Positions 51,260 through 60,816 of a DNA stretch of 64,000 nt are shown in pieces. Position 1 is the first letter of the stretch, and each line of letters starts with the position of its first letter. Origin of the DNA: JAFDZW01 sp964404255 (lineage in GTDB: Bacteria; Bacteroidota; Ignavibacteria; Palsa-1295); NCBI GenBank assembly GCA_964404255.1, contig CAYOJJ010000012.1, positions 48,050 through 112,049 of the forward strand, in the 5' to 3' direction. A program made the position numbers and the translations under genes. The notes under the pieces are model-generated. The model was not told the DNA's origin. It saw only the letters and a list, made by a program, of their open reading frames with translations, and searched no databases.

Positions 51260-51952
51260 ATGACACCGATTCAGAAACAACCGGCTCCCGCTACTCCGCT
51301 TACCGAGCGCGATGCTTTGCCGCCCCGCCAACGGCAGGTACTTGATTTTATCGAAGAATACCTCGATATTTCCGGTTATCCCCCTTCGATCGTAGAAATT
51401 GCCGATGCGCTCGAGGTTTCCTCTACATTTGGAGTTCGTAAGCACCTTGATGCCCTCGTTAAAAAAGGCTTCCTTACCCGTGGGGGCGCCGGGCTATCCC
51501 GTGCGATCCTGCCAAATCGCCCCGTCAGTAAATACGGTGGCTCGATCCCGGTAGTTGGTAATGTTACGGCCGGCAATCCTATTCTTGCTGTCGAGCATAT
51601 CGAAGGCTGGCTTTCTTATAGCCCGGCCAAGAAATCCCAGAATATGTTCGCCCTTAAAGTACGGGGAGAGAGTATGAAGGATAAGGGTATTCTCGACGGA
51701 GATTATGTTATCTGCCGCCAACAGCATACGGCTGAAAATGGAGAGATCATCGTTGCCCTGCTCGAAGATTCGGCGACCGTTAAAACCTTTCGCAAGAAAG
51801 GCCAGGAAGCTTTTCTCGAACCGGCAAATGAAAAATTCAAGCCCATTCCTATAACTGCCGAAAGCGGCTTTGCCGTCCTTGGCAAAGTAACAAGCGTGTT
51901 TCGCAGCATCGATGATCGCAAACCAGGACTTATACAATTACGGTATTCATAA
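51260..51952 (+). CDS. lexA: LexA repressor
   Basis: This 230-residue repressor of SOS genes has an N-terminal winged helix (LPPRQRQVLDFIEEYLDISGYPPSIVEIADAL about 20-52), a linker with the self-cleavage site A104-G105 in NVTAGNP, and the peptidase S24 domain with Ser138 (GESMKDKGI) and Lys175 (SATVKTF). Cleavage is stimulated by RecA on damaged DNA. About 20 residues longer than E. coli LexA, mostly at the N-terminus. Confidence 0.96.
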   Translation: MTPIQKQPAPATPLTERDALPPRQRQVLDFIEEYLDISGYPPSIVEIADALEVSSTFGVRKHLDALVKKGFLTRGGAGLSRAILPNRPVSKYGGSIPVVGNVTAGNPILAVEHIEGWLSYSPAKKSQNMFALKVRGESMKDKGILDGDYVICRQQHTAENGEIIVALLEDSATVKTFRKKGQEAFLEPANEKFKPIPITAESGFAVLGKVTSVFRSIDDRKPGLIQLRYS

Positions 51953-51983
51953 TTAGAAAAGAGATAGAAAGGAAGTAGCACCA

Positions 51984-52211
51984 ATGATCACCTCCGCCGC
52001 TATTAAAAAAACAACCGCTCCGGAAGCTGCCTATCCGGCGAGCGAACAAATTGCCGCTCCAAAATTTCTTGAAACGGGTTTCGGATCGACGACGTACGGA
52101 AGCATAGGCTATAGAAGAGTTTCTCCGTCCACTGAAGAGCCACTAACCCAGGACCGCGATCTGCAGGCGCGCTTAAGTATGCTCTGCGAGAAACTCCGGG
52201 CTAAATATTGA
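51984..52211 (+). CDS. Small protein of unknown function downstream of lexA
   Basis: This 75-residue protein starts 31 bases after lexA with a purine-rich GGAAG before the ATG, so it is probably co-transcribed with lexA and thus SOS-regulated. It has an Ala/Pro-rich N-terminus and a C-terminal charged helix (QDRDLQARLSMLCEKLRAKY). No family recognised. In other bacteria small SOS genes next to lexA act as cell division inhibitors or mutagenesis factors; no such motif is seen. Confidence 0.55.
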   Translation: MITSAAIKKTTAPEAAYPASEQIAAPKFLETGFGSTTYGSIGYRRVSPSTEEPLTQDRDLQARLSMLCEKLRAKY

Positions 52212-52220
52212 TCGCTTATG

Positions 52221-52239
52221 CCCCTGCCACAGGCAGGGG
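52221..52239 (+). terminator. G/C-rich hairpin after the lexA unit
   Basis: An 8-bp stem CCCCTGCC/GGCAGGGG with an ACA loop lies nine bases after the stop. It lacks a proper T-run (the tail is TTCGACAC), so termination is uncertain. Confidence 0.5.
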
Positions 52240-52325
52240 TTCGACACTGATTTTGGGAAATTCTCCTTAAATAATGTGGGTTTCAATATGCTGTGTTGTA
52301 TGTATCACAAGGAGAGTAACCCTAT

Positions 52326-54893
52326 ATGAATCGCTTGTTGTTGTTATGTTCTATTCTTGTTCTTAGTGTCGGATCGCTATTGGCCCAGCCAACCGTCACA
52401 CTATTAACCGTTTCATCCAATAATATGCTTACAGCATACGGTACTACCGGATCGGTTCTCTATGCTGTAAACCCGACGGCACTCCAGACTGCCTATGATG
52501 CCCCCCATTTCATTGTTAAAGATGTTGCCATTCCTGCTGCAGGCGGGACTATCAAAGCAACTCTTGACGTACAGGAATTTTCGATCTTTGGACCCGAGAC
52601 CCACTTTATCGTGACTCGTGGCTCCGAGACGACCGAAGCTCCCTTGCCGACCGTTAAATTATATCGTGGGAAGATTAACGGCGATCCCAAGAGCCTGGCA
52701 TACCTTGCTATCAATACCGATGGCACCGTAAATGGCCATTTAAGTTATAACGGCGAACAATTTACTATTTCCACGCCGCAGGGAATGACCTATGCCACTA
52801 CGATCGTCCCGCTTTCTTCTATTTCAAACATTGCTGCACAAACCCAGTGCACGGTGGATGATGAAAAGGAAATGCAGCGCGAAAAAGCGGAAGGCAAATC
52901 CATCGGGCTCCCCTTCCAACCGGAAATGAAGCCGCAATCGGTTCAAACCGTAGCTCAAAGCGCTCTCGTTGCATTCGATGCCGATTACCAGTGCTATCAG
53001 GCCTATGGTTCCGAAGGAGCTATTAATGATTACCTCTCTGAGGTCATTGGATATATTACTACTATCTATGAGAATGAAATAGATATGGGTTTGCAGATCG
53101 GACAGGTTCATGTATTCGCCAGTCCCGATCCCTATAGCGGTTCCAGCCTCGACCCATTGCTTGCTTCTTTCAGAAGTTATTGGTCGGCTAATAATGGTAG
53201 TGTCGATCGTACCATGGCTCACCTGCTTTCCCGCAAGTTGAATCAGGGCGGCGCCTCTGGTCTTGCAGGAGTCGATGTAATGTGCGATAAGCAATTCGGC
53301 TATGGAGTAACGAATGTTACGGGCAGAACCGATCAGGCGATCATCGATGAATTGGTTATTGCTCACGAACTCGGACACAACGTCGGTTCATACCACACCC
53401 ATAATTGCCAGGCGTATCCCCCGGATGGGATCGATCATTGCGTTGCTGCCGAAGGCGGTTGTTCCTGGACTCCCGTTCAAACCAAAGGTACTATCATGAG
53501 CTACTGCAATGATAAAGATCCTACGTTTGGTCCGCGGGTAATTCAAGTATTAAAAAGCAAGGTCGATGCTGCTACCTGTTTAAAGTCCCTTGCCCAGATG
53601 CAGTTGCAGCACATCACGCTTTCCGATACTTCGATCGTCTTTCCACCAATAAATGCAAATTCGACCAAAGATACGACCATCAGCGCCATGATCAAGAACA
53701 GCGGTTCCGTAGCGCTGAAGATCAATGCCATCAGTTTCGAAGATAATGCTGAGAATAACTTTACGCTCAAGAATGCACCTACATTCCCTCTTACTATCCA
53801 ACCGGGTGGCACTCAGAATCTGACTATCAGCTTTAATCCAAAAGGTGTCGGTGGCGATATCACCGCAACCATGAGGATATTTCATAATGCTACCGGCGGT
53901 TCAACGGATATTCACATAATGGGTCATGGTGCGGCTGCCCATGCAAATCCTTTGACGCTTTCGATCGAACTTGGTATTTTCAATTCGGCAAAGCCGTTCG
54001 ATACTACGATCTATTATTTGTTGAACGATGGAGATGCTCCACTTCAGGTAACCGGCCTCAGCATTGCTCCGGGCACCGATCCTGATCACGAATTCAGCTT
54101 AACGGGCTCGCTTCCACCTTATACGATCAATCCAAGTGATTCTCATGCCGTAACTATACACTTTACGCCCAAAACCAATGGCGCAAAAGGCCCCTCGATC
54201 CGAGTGGTATCTGACGACGGTATCTTACCTACTTACGATATTTCGATCAGTGCTCTCGTTGATGGCCTTGGAGCTCAGAGCAGCTTAAGTATCCTGAACC
54301 CAACGATTGACTTCGGTACGGTAAGCGATAAGAATAACCATGACTCGACTTTCGACTTTGTACAAAATATCGGGGATGTGGCTGTTCATGTAAGCAAACT
54401 TTCCATTTCCGGCGATGTCGATAATGAATTTTCCATTATCGGAAACGATGCCCCGTATACTCTCGCTAAGAATGCCACTCATCCGGTGAGTGTCCGTTTC
54501 AAAGCCTCTAAAGAAGGAGATAAAGTTGCTTACTTATCTCTTTATACCGATGAGCCGTTCGTCGATTCCGCTAATGTTCTCTTGACAGCTTCGGTACAGA
54601 ACCTTGGAGTCAATACTACACTCCCAGCCGGTGTTTCGCTTTCTATTTCTCCGAACCCGACTTCAGGTGTCATGAATATAGCGATGAATGGCCTGGCAAA
54701 CTACATTGGAAAATCGTATTCCATCGAATTATTCGATAAACTTGGCAAACGGGTAATGGTACTTGCCTCAAGCAAAATCGCCGCCAGCCAATTACAATCT
54801 TCATGGAACCTGCCACAACTTACAAGTGGGAGTTATACGGTTGCGATCACTCTCGGCAGTGAACACATCTTCCGTGAGTTGATCGTACAATAA
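52326..54893 (+). CDS. Secreted M12-like zinc metallopeptidase with T9SS sorting domain
   Basis: This 855-residue protein has a signal peptide (LLLLCSILVLSVGSLLAQ), a pro-region, then a reprolysin-like catalytic domain (about 205-420) with H347-E348-x2-H351-N-x4-SYH357, the extended zinc motif HELGHNVGSYHTH. Three Ig-like 'choice-of-anchor D' repeats (about 425-770) contain NSGSVALKIN, NDGDAPLQVTG and NIGDVAVHV. A T9SS sorting domain ends it (LSISPNPTSGVMNIAM). It follows an AAGGAG Shine-Dalgarno. Expected to be an extracellular protease. Confidence 0.9.
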   Translation: MNRLLLLCSILVLSVGSLLAQPTVTLLTVSSNNMLTAYGTTGSVLYAVNPTALQTAYDAPHFIVKDVAIPAAGGTIKATLDVQEFSIFGPETHFIVTRGSETTEAPLPTVKLYRGKINGDPKSLAYLAINTDGTVNGHLSYNGEQFTISTPQGMTYATTIVPLSSISNIAAQTQCTVDDEKEMQREKAEGKSIGLPFQPEMKPQSVQTVAQSALVAFDADYQCYQAYGSEGAINDYLSEVIGYITTIYENEIDMGLQIGQVHVFASPDPYSGSSLDPLLASFRSYWSANNGSVDRTMAHLLSRKLNQGGASGLAGVDVMCDKQFGYGVTNVTGRTDQAIIDELVIAHELGHNVGSYHTHNCQAYPPDGIDHCVAAEGGCSWTPVQTKGTIMSYCNDKDPTFGPRVIQVLKSKVDAATCLKSLAQMQLQHITLSDTSIVFPPINANSTKDTTISAMIKNSGSVALKINAISFEDNAENNFTLKNAPTFPLTIQPGGTQNLTISFNPKGVGGDITATMRIFHNATGGSTDIHIMGHGAAAHANPLTLSIELGIFNSAKPFDTTIYYLLNDGDAPLQVTGLSIAPGTDPDHEFSLTGSLPPYTINPSDSHAVTIHFTPKTNGAKGPSIRVVSDDGILPTYDISISALVDGLGAQSSLSILNPTIDFGTVSDKNNHDSTFDFVQNIGDVAVHVSKLSISGDVDNEFSIIGNDAPYTLAKNATHPVSVRFKASKEGDKVAYLSLYTDEPFVDSANVLLTASVQNLGVNTTLPAGVSLSISPNPTSGVMNIAMNGLANYIGKSYSIELFDKLGKRVMVLASSKIAASQLQSSWNLPQLTSGSYTVAITLGSEHIFRELIVQ

Positions 54894-54913
54894 CAGAGCA
54901 AGATCGTTATTAG

Positions 54914-54940
54914 AAGTCCCGAGGTTACACTTCGGGACTT
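54914..54940. terminator. Terminator between the M12 gene and recF
   Basis: 9-bp stem AAGTCCCGA with an 9-base loop and a T-rich tail TTTTATTTTA between the M12 stop (54893) and the recF stop (54943). It works mainly for the plus strand. Confidence 0.88.
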
Positions 54941-54942
54941 TT

Positions 54943-56088
54943 TTATTTTACCTCGCCATTTTCGACAATATATATCTTATCGTTACCTGAAAAGGTCATT
55001 AACGTATCGAATGACTCTCTGGTGGTGGAAGTAATGAAAGTTTGGCCATAATCACCGGAGGAAATAAGCTCCAGTGTCCTCGAAGCTCGTTCGGCATCAA
55101 GCTCGCTAAAGATATCGTCGAGCAGAAGTATCGGTAACTCGCTGGTGGCATCGTGAAGATAATAAAACTCTGCCAGTTTCATGGAGACCAGTAAGGTTTT
55201 ATGCTGCCCCTGAGAAGCATATTTTCTCGCTTCACGATGATCGTCGATCAATAAAAGCATCTCATCGCGATGAGCTCCAACAAGGGTAGTACCGCGACGT
55301 ACTTCTTCGGTCTCTCTGCGTTGAAATTCACTGTTAAGCAATTGTTCAAAGGCAGAACGGTCGAAAGGACGTTCGGAACCAAGCGGGCAATATTGCAAAG
55401 ATGGAGTCTCCGAACCGGCGGATAATTGCCGATAAACCCGTTCGAGGAACGGCCGGAATTCGTCGATAAATAGCGCCCGACGCGACATGATCCTTGCAGA
55501 ACGCTCTACTACCACCGATGTCCATGGCGCGAGCATCGGACGGATCGCTCCGATAGGAAGGCCTTTTTGTTTGGCATCCAACAGCAAGGAATTCCGGTGT
55601 TTGACCGCTTTTCGAAGTTCTATTTCATCTTCAAGGTAAATACTGCTCGCCTGCGAAAGCACCATGGAAAGAAATCGCCGCCGCTCTTCCGGTGATCCTC
55701 CGGTTATTATTTTATCATCCGGGCTGAGGGCAACGATAGGGATTCTTCCAATAAGATCGCTCGATCGGCGAAGTTTATCGTTATTGACAACAATAGTTTT
55801 TCTTGCCGGAGGGCCGGCTTTGTACTCTATTCTAACATGAAGTGGAACAGCATTGGAAGAGAGGAACCGTGCATCGATAGAATACGAATTCGAACCATCG
55901 AGTACCAGCACTGCATCCGGAGCCGAAGTAAAACTTTTCGTTAGTGCGGCAACGGAAAGCGCCTCAATGATCGTCGTTTTTCCCGCACCGTTACTGCCAA
56001 TAAAAATATTAAATCCTTCTGCGAGGTCATCGATCCTGGTATGGTGATGATTTCGCAGTGAATCGATATGCAGATTGGTGCAACGCAC
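54943..56088 (-). CDS. recF: DNA replication and repair protein RecF
   Basis: This 381-residue SMC-like ATPase loads RecA at single-strand gaps with RecO and RecR. Walker A GSNGAGKTT is at 31-39. Further marks are the signature region ASQGQHKTLLVSMKLAEF and Walker B LPILLLDDIFSELDAERA. It is nine bases downstream of dnaN, the conserved order. dnaA and gyrB, often part of this cluster, are not in the window. Confidence 0.94.
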   Translation of the reverse strand: MRCTNLHIDSLRNHHHTRIDDLAEGFNIFIGSNGAGKTTIIEALSVAALTKSFTSAPDAVLVLDGSNSYSIDARFLSSNAVPLHVRIEYKAGPPARKTIVVNNDKLRRSSDLIGRIPIVALSPDDKIITGGSPEERRRFLSMVLSQASSIYLEDEIELRKAVKHRNSLLLDAKQKGLPIGAIRPMLAPWTSVVVERSARIMSRRALFIDEFRPFLERVYRQLSAGSETPSLQYCPLGSERPFDRSAFEQLLNSEFQRRETEEVRRGTTLVGAHRDEMLLLIDDHREARKYASQGQHKTLLVSMKLAEFYYLHDATSELPILLLDDIFSELDAERASRTLELISSGDYGQTFITSTTRESFDTLMTFSGNDKIYIVENGEVK

Positions 56089-56097
56089 GCGCTGCTC

Positions 56098-57213
56098 TTA
56101 GGCGCTCAGGCGAACCGGCATTACGAGCATAAGCACATCGAAAGTACCCTGTTTGGCTGGCTCGATGATCGTTGCCCGGGTGGGAGTTGAAAACTTCATG
56201 GTGATCTCATCGGAATCCACATGCGCAAGCGCTTCTTCGATGAAGCGGCCGTTGAAGCCGATCAGCAGCTCATCCGCGCTATAATCGCAGGCAATATGCT
56301 CTTCTGCATTCGAACCTTCCTCGGCATTATCGGCAAGAATGCTCAGTTTATTCGGCGATAACTGCATACGGATTTGGCGCGTATCCGGATCGGCAAAGAT
56401 CATTACGCGTTTATTCGAAGAGAGTACTGCCTGACGGGAGATGGTCATTGTCTTCTCATTCTCACGCGGAATAACCGCTTCATAATTCGGATACTGCTCG
56501 TCAATAAGGCGCGAAAGGATAGAAATACTCTCGTTGGAAAACTCGATCTGTGTAGCGCTGAAATTGATCGTCACGTCACTATCGTCGGCAAAGGATTTCG
56601 CAACCAGATTCACTGCTTTCGCAGGGACGATCACATCCCTTTCACTTTCACATTTCAGGTCGGGATTGGAAATCTTTACTAACCGGTGGCCATCGGTTGC
56701 TACACAGGTAGTTCCATCGGGAGAGAATTGGAACAGCAAGCCCATCATCGCCGCCCGGAATTCATTGGTACTGGCAGCAAAGATTGCCGTAGAGATCATC
56801 TTTTTTAGGTCGCCGCCTTTAGCACTAATCGATCCCTCCGGTTTAAATTCCTGGCGCATATCCGGCAGTTCATTCTCGGCAAAGGTCGCCATGGTATAGG
56901 TACCCTGAGCACTTTGCAATTGCAGGCGTTTGGTTGCTTTATCAAGGGAAGCATTCAGATCGCCATCGGGAAGCGAACGGATGATCTCGGACAGACGCTT
57001 GGCATTGGCCGAAAGGGTACCATCAGTCTTCGAAGCTACCTCTATCGATGCCCGGACACTTACTTCAAGGTCGGTAGCCATAAGGGTAAGTTTCTTAGCC
57101 TTAAGCTCCATCTGAATATTTTCCAGCTGTTGAAGCGTGGAACGTGTTGGGACTACAGCAGTTACCGTTGGCAGAATGCTCTGAAGATCGCCGATATTTG
57201 CCGAAAATTTCAT
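56098..57213 (-). CDS. dnaN: DNA polymerase III subunit beta (sliding clamp)
   Basis: This 371-residue protein forms the ring clamp that tethers DNA polymerase III to DNA. It has the three-domain clamp pattern, starting MKFSANIGDLQSILPTV, with ATDLEVSVRAS, ATDGHRLV, FADPDTRQIRMQLSPNKLSI and the C-terminal LMLVMPVRL where partner proteins dock. It leads a dnaN-recF unit. The upstream peroxiredoxin gene is isolated by a terminator. Confidence 0.96.
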   Translation of the reverse strand: MKFSANIGDLQSILPTVTAVVPTRSTLQQLENIQMELKAKKLTLMATDLEVSVRASIEVASKTDGTLSANAKRLSEIIRSLPDGDLNASLDKATKRLQLQSAQGTYTMATFAENELPDMRQEFKPEGSISAKGGDLKKMISTAIFAASTNEFRAAMMGLLFQFSPDGTTCVATDGHRLVKISNPDLKCESERDVIVPAKAVNLVAKSFADDSDVTINFSATQIEFSNESISILSRLIDEQYPNYEAVIPRENEKTMTISRQAVLSSNKRVMIFADPDTRQIRMQLSPNKLSILADNAEEGSNAEEHIACDYSADELLIGFNGRFIEEALAHVDSDEITMKFSTPTRATIIEPAKQGTFDVLMLVMPVRLSA

Positions 57214-57308
57214 TGTGGTTAGCTAAGAAGTGTACCTATGAACTACAAAATGCAAACTTACGCTTTTTTTGCTCTTGTATTGGCGTTTTTTGTAATTTTA
57301 TGGATAAA

Positions 57309-57336
57309 AAAACTGCGAGTTTACACCCGCAGTTTT
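57309..57336 (-). terminator. Terminator after the peroxiredoxin gene
   Basis: 57309-57317 pairs with 57328-57336 (AAAACTGCG with CGCAGTTTT) around an 10-base loop, and A/T runs extend on both sides. It is 27 bases past the peroxiredoxin stop and 95 before dnaN. Confidence 0.82.
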
Positions 57337-57362
57337 ATCAAAAACATGTCCACATCTGCTTG

Positions 57363-57821
57363 TTAATGAGCCATAGCTTTTATATCGTTCTGAAGCTCTT
57401 CGCTATGGACTCTAACCGCCACCTTCTGATAGATCTTAGCAATTTTGCCATTCTTATCGATCAAAAATGTCCAACGGTGGGGATAGCGATCTTCATCGGC
57501 CGGCACACCATAGGCCTTACAGATCGTGCCATCGGTATCGACAAGTAATGGAAAGTTTAGGTGATCTTTTTCGGTAAACTGTTTATGCTTATCCTGGTCA
57601 TCCATAGAAACCCCAAGAATCACTGTATTTAAAGATTCAAACTTGGATTTATCATCACGGAAGTTACACGCCTCGACCGTACAGCCGCTCGTCATATCTT
57701 CCGGATAAAAATAGAGAATCACATTGGATTTGCCTTTGTAATCTGCCAGTGAGATTACCTTGCCATCCGTTGAAACAGCCTTAAAATCCGGAGCCATATC
57801 TCCGGCAGAAAGAGTTACCAT
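57363..57821 (-). CDS. Peroxiredoxin of the BCP/PrxQ type
   Basis: This 152-residue thiol peroxidase reduces hydrogen peroxide and organic peroxides. The peroxidatic cysteine is in TSGCTVEACNFRDD, with the resolving Cys five residues later as in PrxQ. The start MVTLSAGDMAPDF fits the family; an upstream in-frame Met would add an unusual hydrophobic N-terminus (MISTFLFSFVLRL). If used, this would be a signal or anchor sequence. Confidence 0.9.
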   Translation of the reverse strand: MVTLSAGDMAPDFKAVSTDGKVISLADYKGKSNVILYFYPEDMTSGCTVEACNFRDDKSKFESLNTVILGVSMDDQDKHKQFTEKDHLNFPLLVDTDGTICKAYGVPADEDRYPHRWTFLIDKNGKIAKIYQKVAVRVHSEELQNDIKAMAH

Positions 57822-57891
57822 AAGTCTTAGTACAAATGAAAATAAAAAAGTGCTTATCATTATACATCCCATCATTTCTCTCGCCAGGGAT

Positions 57892-58452
57892 TTAGAGTTC
57901 TTCTAACAACCCTCTGACGAATAAATTTGCATAGCGTACTACGTCGCCGCCAAGTTTTTGGATTCGTTTTTCAAGAACCGGATCGGCGATCTGATCCGGA
58001 CCCGAGAACAAGCTCTTGGAATGAGCAATAGATACCTGATGCGGAATAGCCCAGGCTCCGAGGGCGCGCATTACCGTTCGTAATTGAGTAATGGCATTGA
58101 TCGCTCCCGTTCCACCACCGGCAACACCAATGATACCGATGATCTTATGATCGAATTCTTCCGAACTGCACAAATCGAGCGCATTTTTTAATGCCCCTGA
58201 AAAGCTATTATGGTAATCGGGGGTTGAAAGAATGATCCCCTGCGATTCGCGGATCAGTTGCTTAAAACGGTGAACCTCCGGCGGATAGCTATCTTCATCC
58301 GCTCTCCCATCACAAAAAGGTAACGGCTCTTCGGAAATGTCATAGAATATCGTCTCTGCACCGGCTGCTTCGGCAGAACGCAAGGCCAACTTCAGCACCG
58401 ATGAGGATGCCGACCAGGGTTTCATACTGCCACAAATACCGAGTACCTTCAT
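57892..58452 (-). CDS. NADPH-dependent FMN reductase family protein
   Basis: This 186-residue flavodoxin-like protein starts VLGICGSMKPWSASSSVL (FMN phosphate loop) and has ILSTPDYHNSFSGALKNALDLCS, the conserved FMN-contacting and dimer segment. It is a quinone/azo/chromate-type reductase or a partner enzyme. ATG 58452 is preferred over GTG 58458. It is 11 bases after the 3-hydroxyacyl-CoA dehydrogenase gene, so co-transcribed. Confidence 0.87.
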   Translation of the reverse strand: MKVLGICGSMKPWSASSSVLKLALRSAEAAGAETIFYDISEEPLPFCDGRADEDSYPPEVHRFKQLIRESQGIILSTPDYHNSFSGALKNALDLCSSEEFDHKIIGIIGVAGGGTGAINAITQLRTVMRALGAWAIPHQVSIAHSKSLFSGPDQIADPVLEKRIQKLGGDVVRYANLFVRGLLEEL

Positions 58453-58463
58453 ATCCACGAGCG

Positions 58464-59321
58464 TTATTTTTTCTCAGCGGAATAATCGTAAAATCCTTTA
58501 CCGGTCTTTTTTCCAAGCAAATTAGCTTCGACCATCTTTTGCTGCATCAGGTGTGGGCGGAACCGTGGCTCACCGAAGAACTGATCGTACACCGATTGGG
58601 TCACGGCAAGATTTACGTCGATGCCGATGAGATCCATCAATTGAAACGGCCCCATCGCAAAGCCATGCGATTTCATAATGGTATCGATCTGTTCGATAGA
58701 AGCGATGGAATCGGAAGCAAGGCGAAATGCCTCACCATAAAAATTTCTTGCGACGCGATTTACTATAAATCCTGGCGTATCTTTTGCCAGTACCGGAATC
58801 TTACCGATCTGTTTTACATAATTCTCCGCCCGGTACATCACCTCGTCGGAAGTTTCTTCTCCCCGAATAATTTCTACGAGCTTCATGATATGCGCCGGAT
58901 TAAAAAAATGCAGTCCTACAACCCGGGATGGATGTTTACTCGCACTGGCAATAGCAGTAATGGCAAGAGAGGAAGTATTACTGGCAAAAATGCAACCGTC
59001 ATGGCAAAGCTCATCGAGCTTATTAAAAATCTCTTGTTTAATTTTAAGATTTTCAACAGCGGCTTCGATGATCAGGTCGCAGGTTTTAAGATGCTCGAAA
59101 TGGGAGGAGGTTCGAATTCGAAGCGCTGCAGCATTCGCATCGGCCACACTGAGTTTTCCGCGTTCGGTCATCTTATCCATCAGGGAGCCGATCTTCCGGT
59201 AAGCTATCTGCAAATACCCATCATTGATGTCGTTTAGAACTACATCATACCCTGCAAGCGCGGAAGCCAGTGCAATACCGCTGCCCATGGTACCCGCACC
59301 TATTACCCCGATCGAAGTCAT
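58464..59321 (-). CDS. 3-hydroxybutyryl-CoA dehydrogenase-like enzyme
   Basis: This 285-residue protein has the NAD-binding GVIGAGTMGSGIA (residues 5-17), the FASNTSSLAITAIA segment, catalytic His in GLHFFNPAHIM, and the C-terminal dimerisation domain DLIGIDVNL. Such enzymes act on short-chain 3-hydroxyacyl-CoA in butyrate, PHB or phenylacetate-type metabolism. The crotonase at 36.7 kb could be a pathway partner but is far away. Confidence 0.9.
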   Translation of the reverse strand: MTSIGVIGAGTMGSGIALASALAGYDVVLNDINDGYLQIAYRKIGSLMDKMTERGKLSVADANAAALRIRTSSHFEHLKTCDLIIEAAVENLKIKQEIFNKLDELCHDGCIFASNTSSLAITAIASASKHPSRVVGLHFFNPAHIMKLVEIIRGEETSDEVMYRAENYVKQIGKIPVLAKDTPGFIVNRVARNFYGEAFRLASDSIASIEQIDTIMKSHGFAMGPFQLMDLIGIDVNLAVTQSVYDQFFGEPRFRPHLMQQKMVEANLLGKKTGKGFYDYSAEKK

Positions 59322-59457
59322 TCTAATTCAGTCTAAGCTAATGAAATTCTGGCTATAGAACACCACCGCGCTAACAATTATCACTGCTAAGGCAGAAATT
59401 CCGGCCTGTGCGACGATTCTCTCAATAGTTTGTTATGTAATCGCTCGATCGCAGCCC

Positions 59458-60816
59458 ATGAAAATAGCCGCCCATACGCTTGGATGTAAGCTTAACAGCG
59501 CCGAAACCTCGACCATCGTCGAGCAATTTCGCTCGCGAGAGTGGGATGTTATTTCCGATCCGGTGAAGGCCGATGTGTATTTGTTAAATACCTGTTCGGT
59601 TACAGCTAATGCCGAGCGGGAATGCCGGCAAATCGTACGCCGCGTTCTGCGCGAAAACCCTAATGCTTTTATTGCCGTCACCGGCTGCTATGCCCAGCTT
59701 CGCCCGGAAGAGATCGCCAGCATTGAAGGGGTAGATGTAGTCCTCGGTGCAAAAGAAAAATTCGACCTCTTTTCTTCTATCGATCGCTTTGAAAAGCTGG
59801 ATGCCCCTAAAATTTTCTCTTCTGCGATCGAAGAAGCTACCGATTTCCATCTGGCTGCAACGAGCGATACTTCCGAACGTACTCGTGCCTTTTTAAAAGT
59901 ACAGGATGGCTGTGATTACACCTGCTCATATTGCACGATACCAATGGCCCGCGGTGCCTCGCGTTCTACCGAGGCAAGCTATATTCTGGCAGAGGCAAGA
60001 AGATTATGCCGCGACGGATTTCAGGAGATCGTTCTTTCAGGAGTAAATGTCGGCGATTATGGCGTAAAGGATGGTAGTAGTTTTTATGAATTACTCCAGG
60101 CTCTTGACACCGATACCGATGTAACTGCCCGCCTTCGCATTTCTTCGATCGAACCTAATCTGCTTACCGACGAGATCATCGCGTTGATGGCTTCGAGCCG
60201 AAAGATCTGTCCGCATGTTCATGTGCCATTGCAATCGGGTTCGGATGCGATCTTGCGGTCGATGCAGCGCCGCTACACGACGGCTATGTATCGTGAACGA
60301 ATCGAAAAGGTAAAAGCGGCCATACCCGATTGCGCGATCGGCATCGATGTCATCGTTGGTTTCCCCGGTGAGACCGATGTTCATTTTGAAGAGTGCTACG
60401 ATTTCCTGCAAAGCCTGGACTGTTCTTACCTTCATGTTTTTACCTATAGTGAGCGCCCGGATACTAAGGCCGCTAACTTAAAAGGCCGGGTAGATAAAGA
60501 TATTCGTAAAGAGCGCAATGCCCGTCTGCGAATTCTTTCCGAAAAGAAACGTCAGGCCTTTTACCGCAGCCAGTATGGCAAAGAAGGTATTGTTCTGCTT
60601 GAAGAGGAAGATTCCTGCGCTGCTCTTTCTCTACAACGCGAAGGATTTACCGAACAGTATATCAGGGTATCTATTGCAAAAAATCAACTCCCGGAAACAG
60701 CATCGCTTGTTCGGGTGGAGATGCTTGGCGTTGAAGGTGATGTAGTACAAGCGGCGCCCATAGAAATACTTTCTCATCGTACCTCAGAGCCTTCGCTTTT
60801 ACCTATTCTTCAGTAG
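59458..60816 (+). CDS. mtaB: tRNA t6A37 methylthiotransferase MtaB
   Basis: This 452-residue radical SAM enzyme adds a methylthio group to t6A37 of tRNA. It has the N-terminal UPF0004 domain (TLGCKLNSAETS, LLNTCSVTANAE, GCYAQLRPEEI) with its three cysteines, the radical SAM triad CDYTCSYCTIP and GFPGETDVHFEECY. It is divergent from the hbd gene and overlaps the next gene by one base. Confidence 0.94.
   Translation: MKIAAHTLGCKLNSAETSTIVEQFRSREWDVISDPVKADVYLLNTCSVTANAERECRQIVRRVLRENPNAFIAVTGCYAQLRPEEIASIEGVDVVLGAKEKFDLFSSIDRFEKLDAPKIFSSAIEEATDFHLAATSDTSERTRAFLKVQDGCDYTCSYCTIPMARGASRSTEASYILAEARRLCRDGFQEIVLSGVNVGDYGVKDGSSFYELLQALDTDTDVTARLRISSIEPNLLTDEIIALMASSRKICPHVHVPLQSGSDAILRSMQRRYTTAMYRERIEKVKAAIPDCAIGIDVIVGFPGETDVHFEECYDFLQSLDCSYLHVFTYSERPDTKAANLKGRVDKDIRKERNARLRILSEKKRQAFYRSQYGKEGIVLLEEEDSCAALSLQREGFTEQYIRVSIAKNQLPETASLVRVEMLGVEGDVVQAAPIEILSHRTSEPSLLPILQ

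Noticed and set aside
57214..57362. A replication origin upstream of dnaN
   Set aside because: There is no cluster of TTATCCACA boxes, only a terminator, and dnaA is absent.
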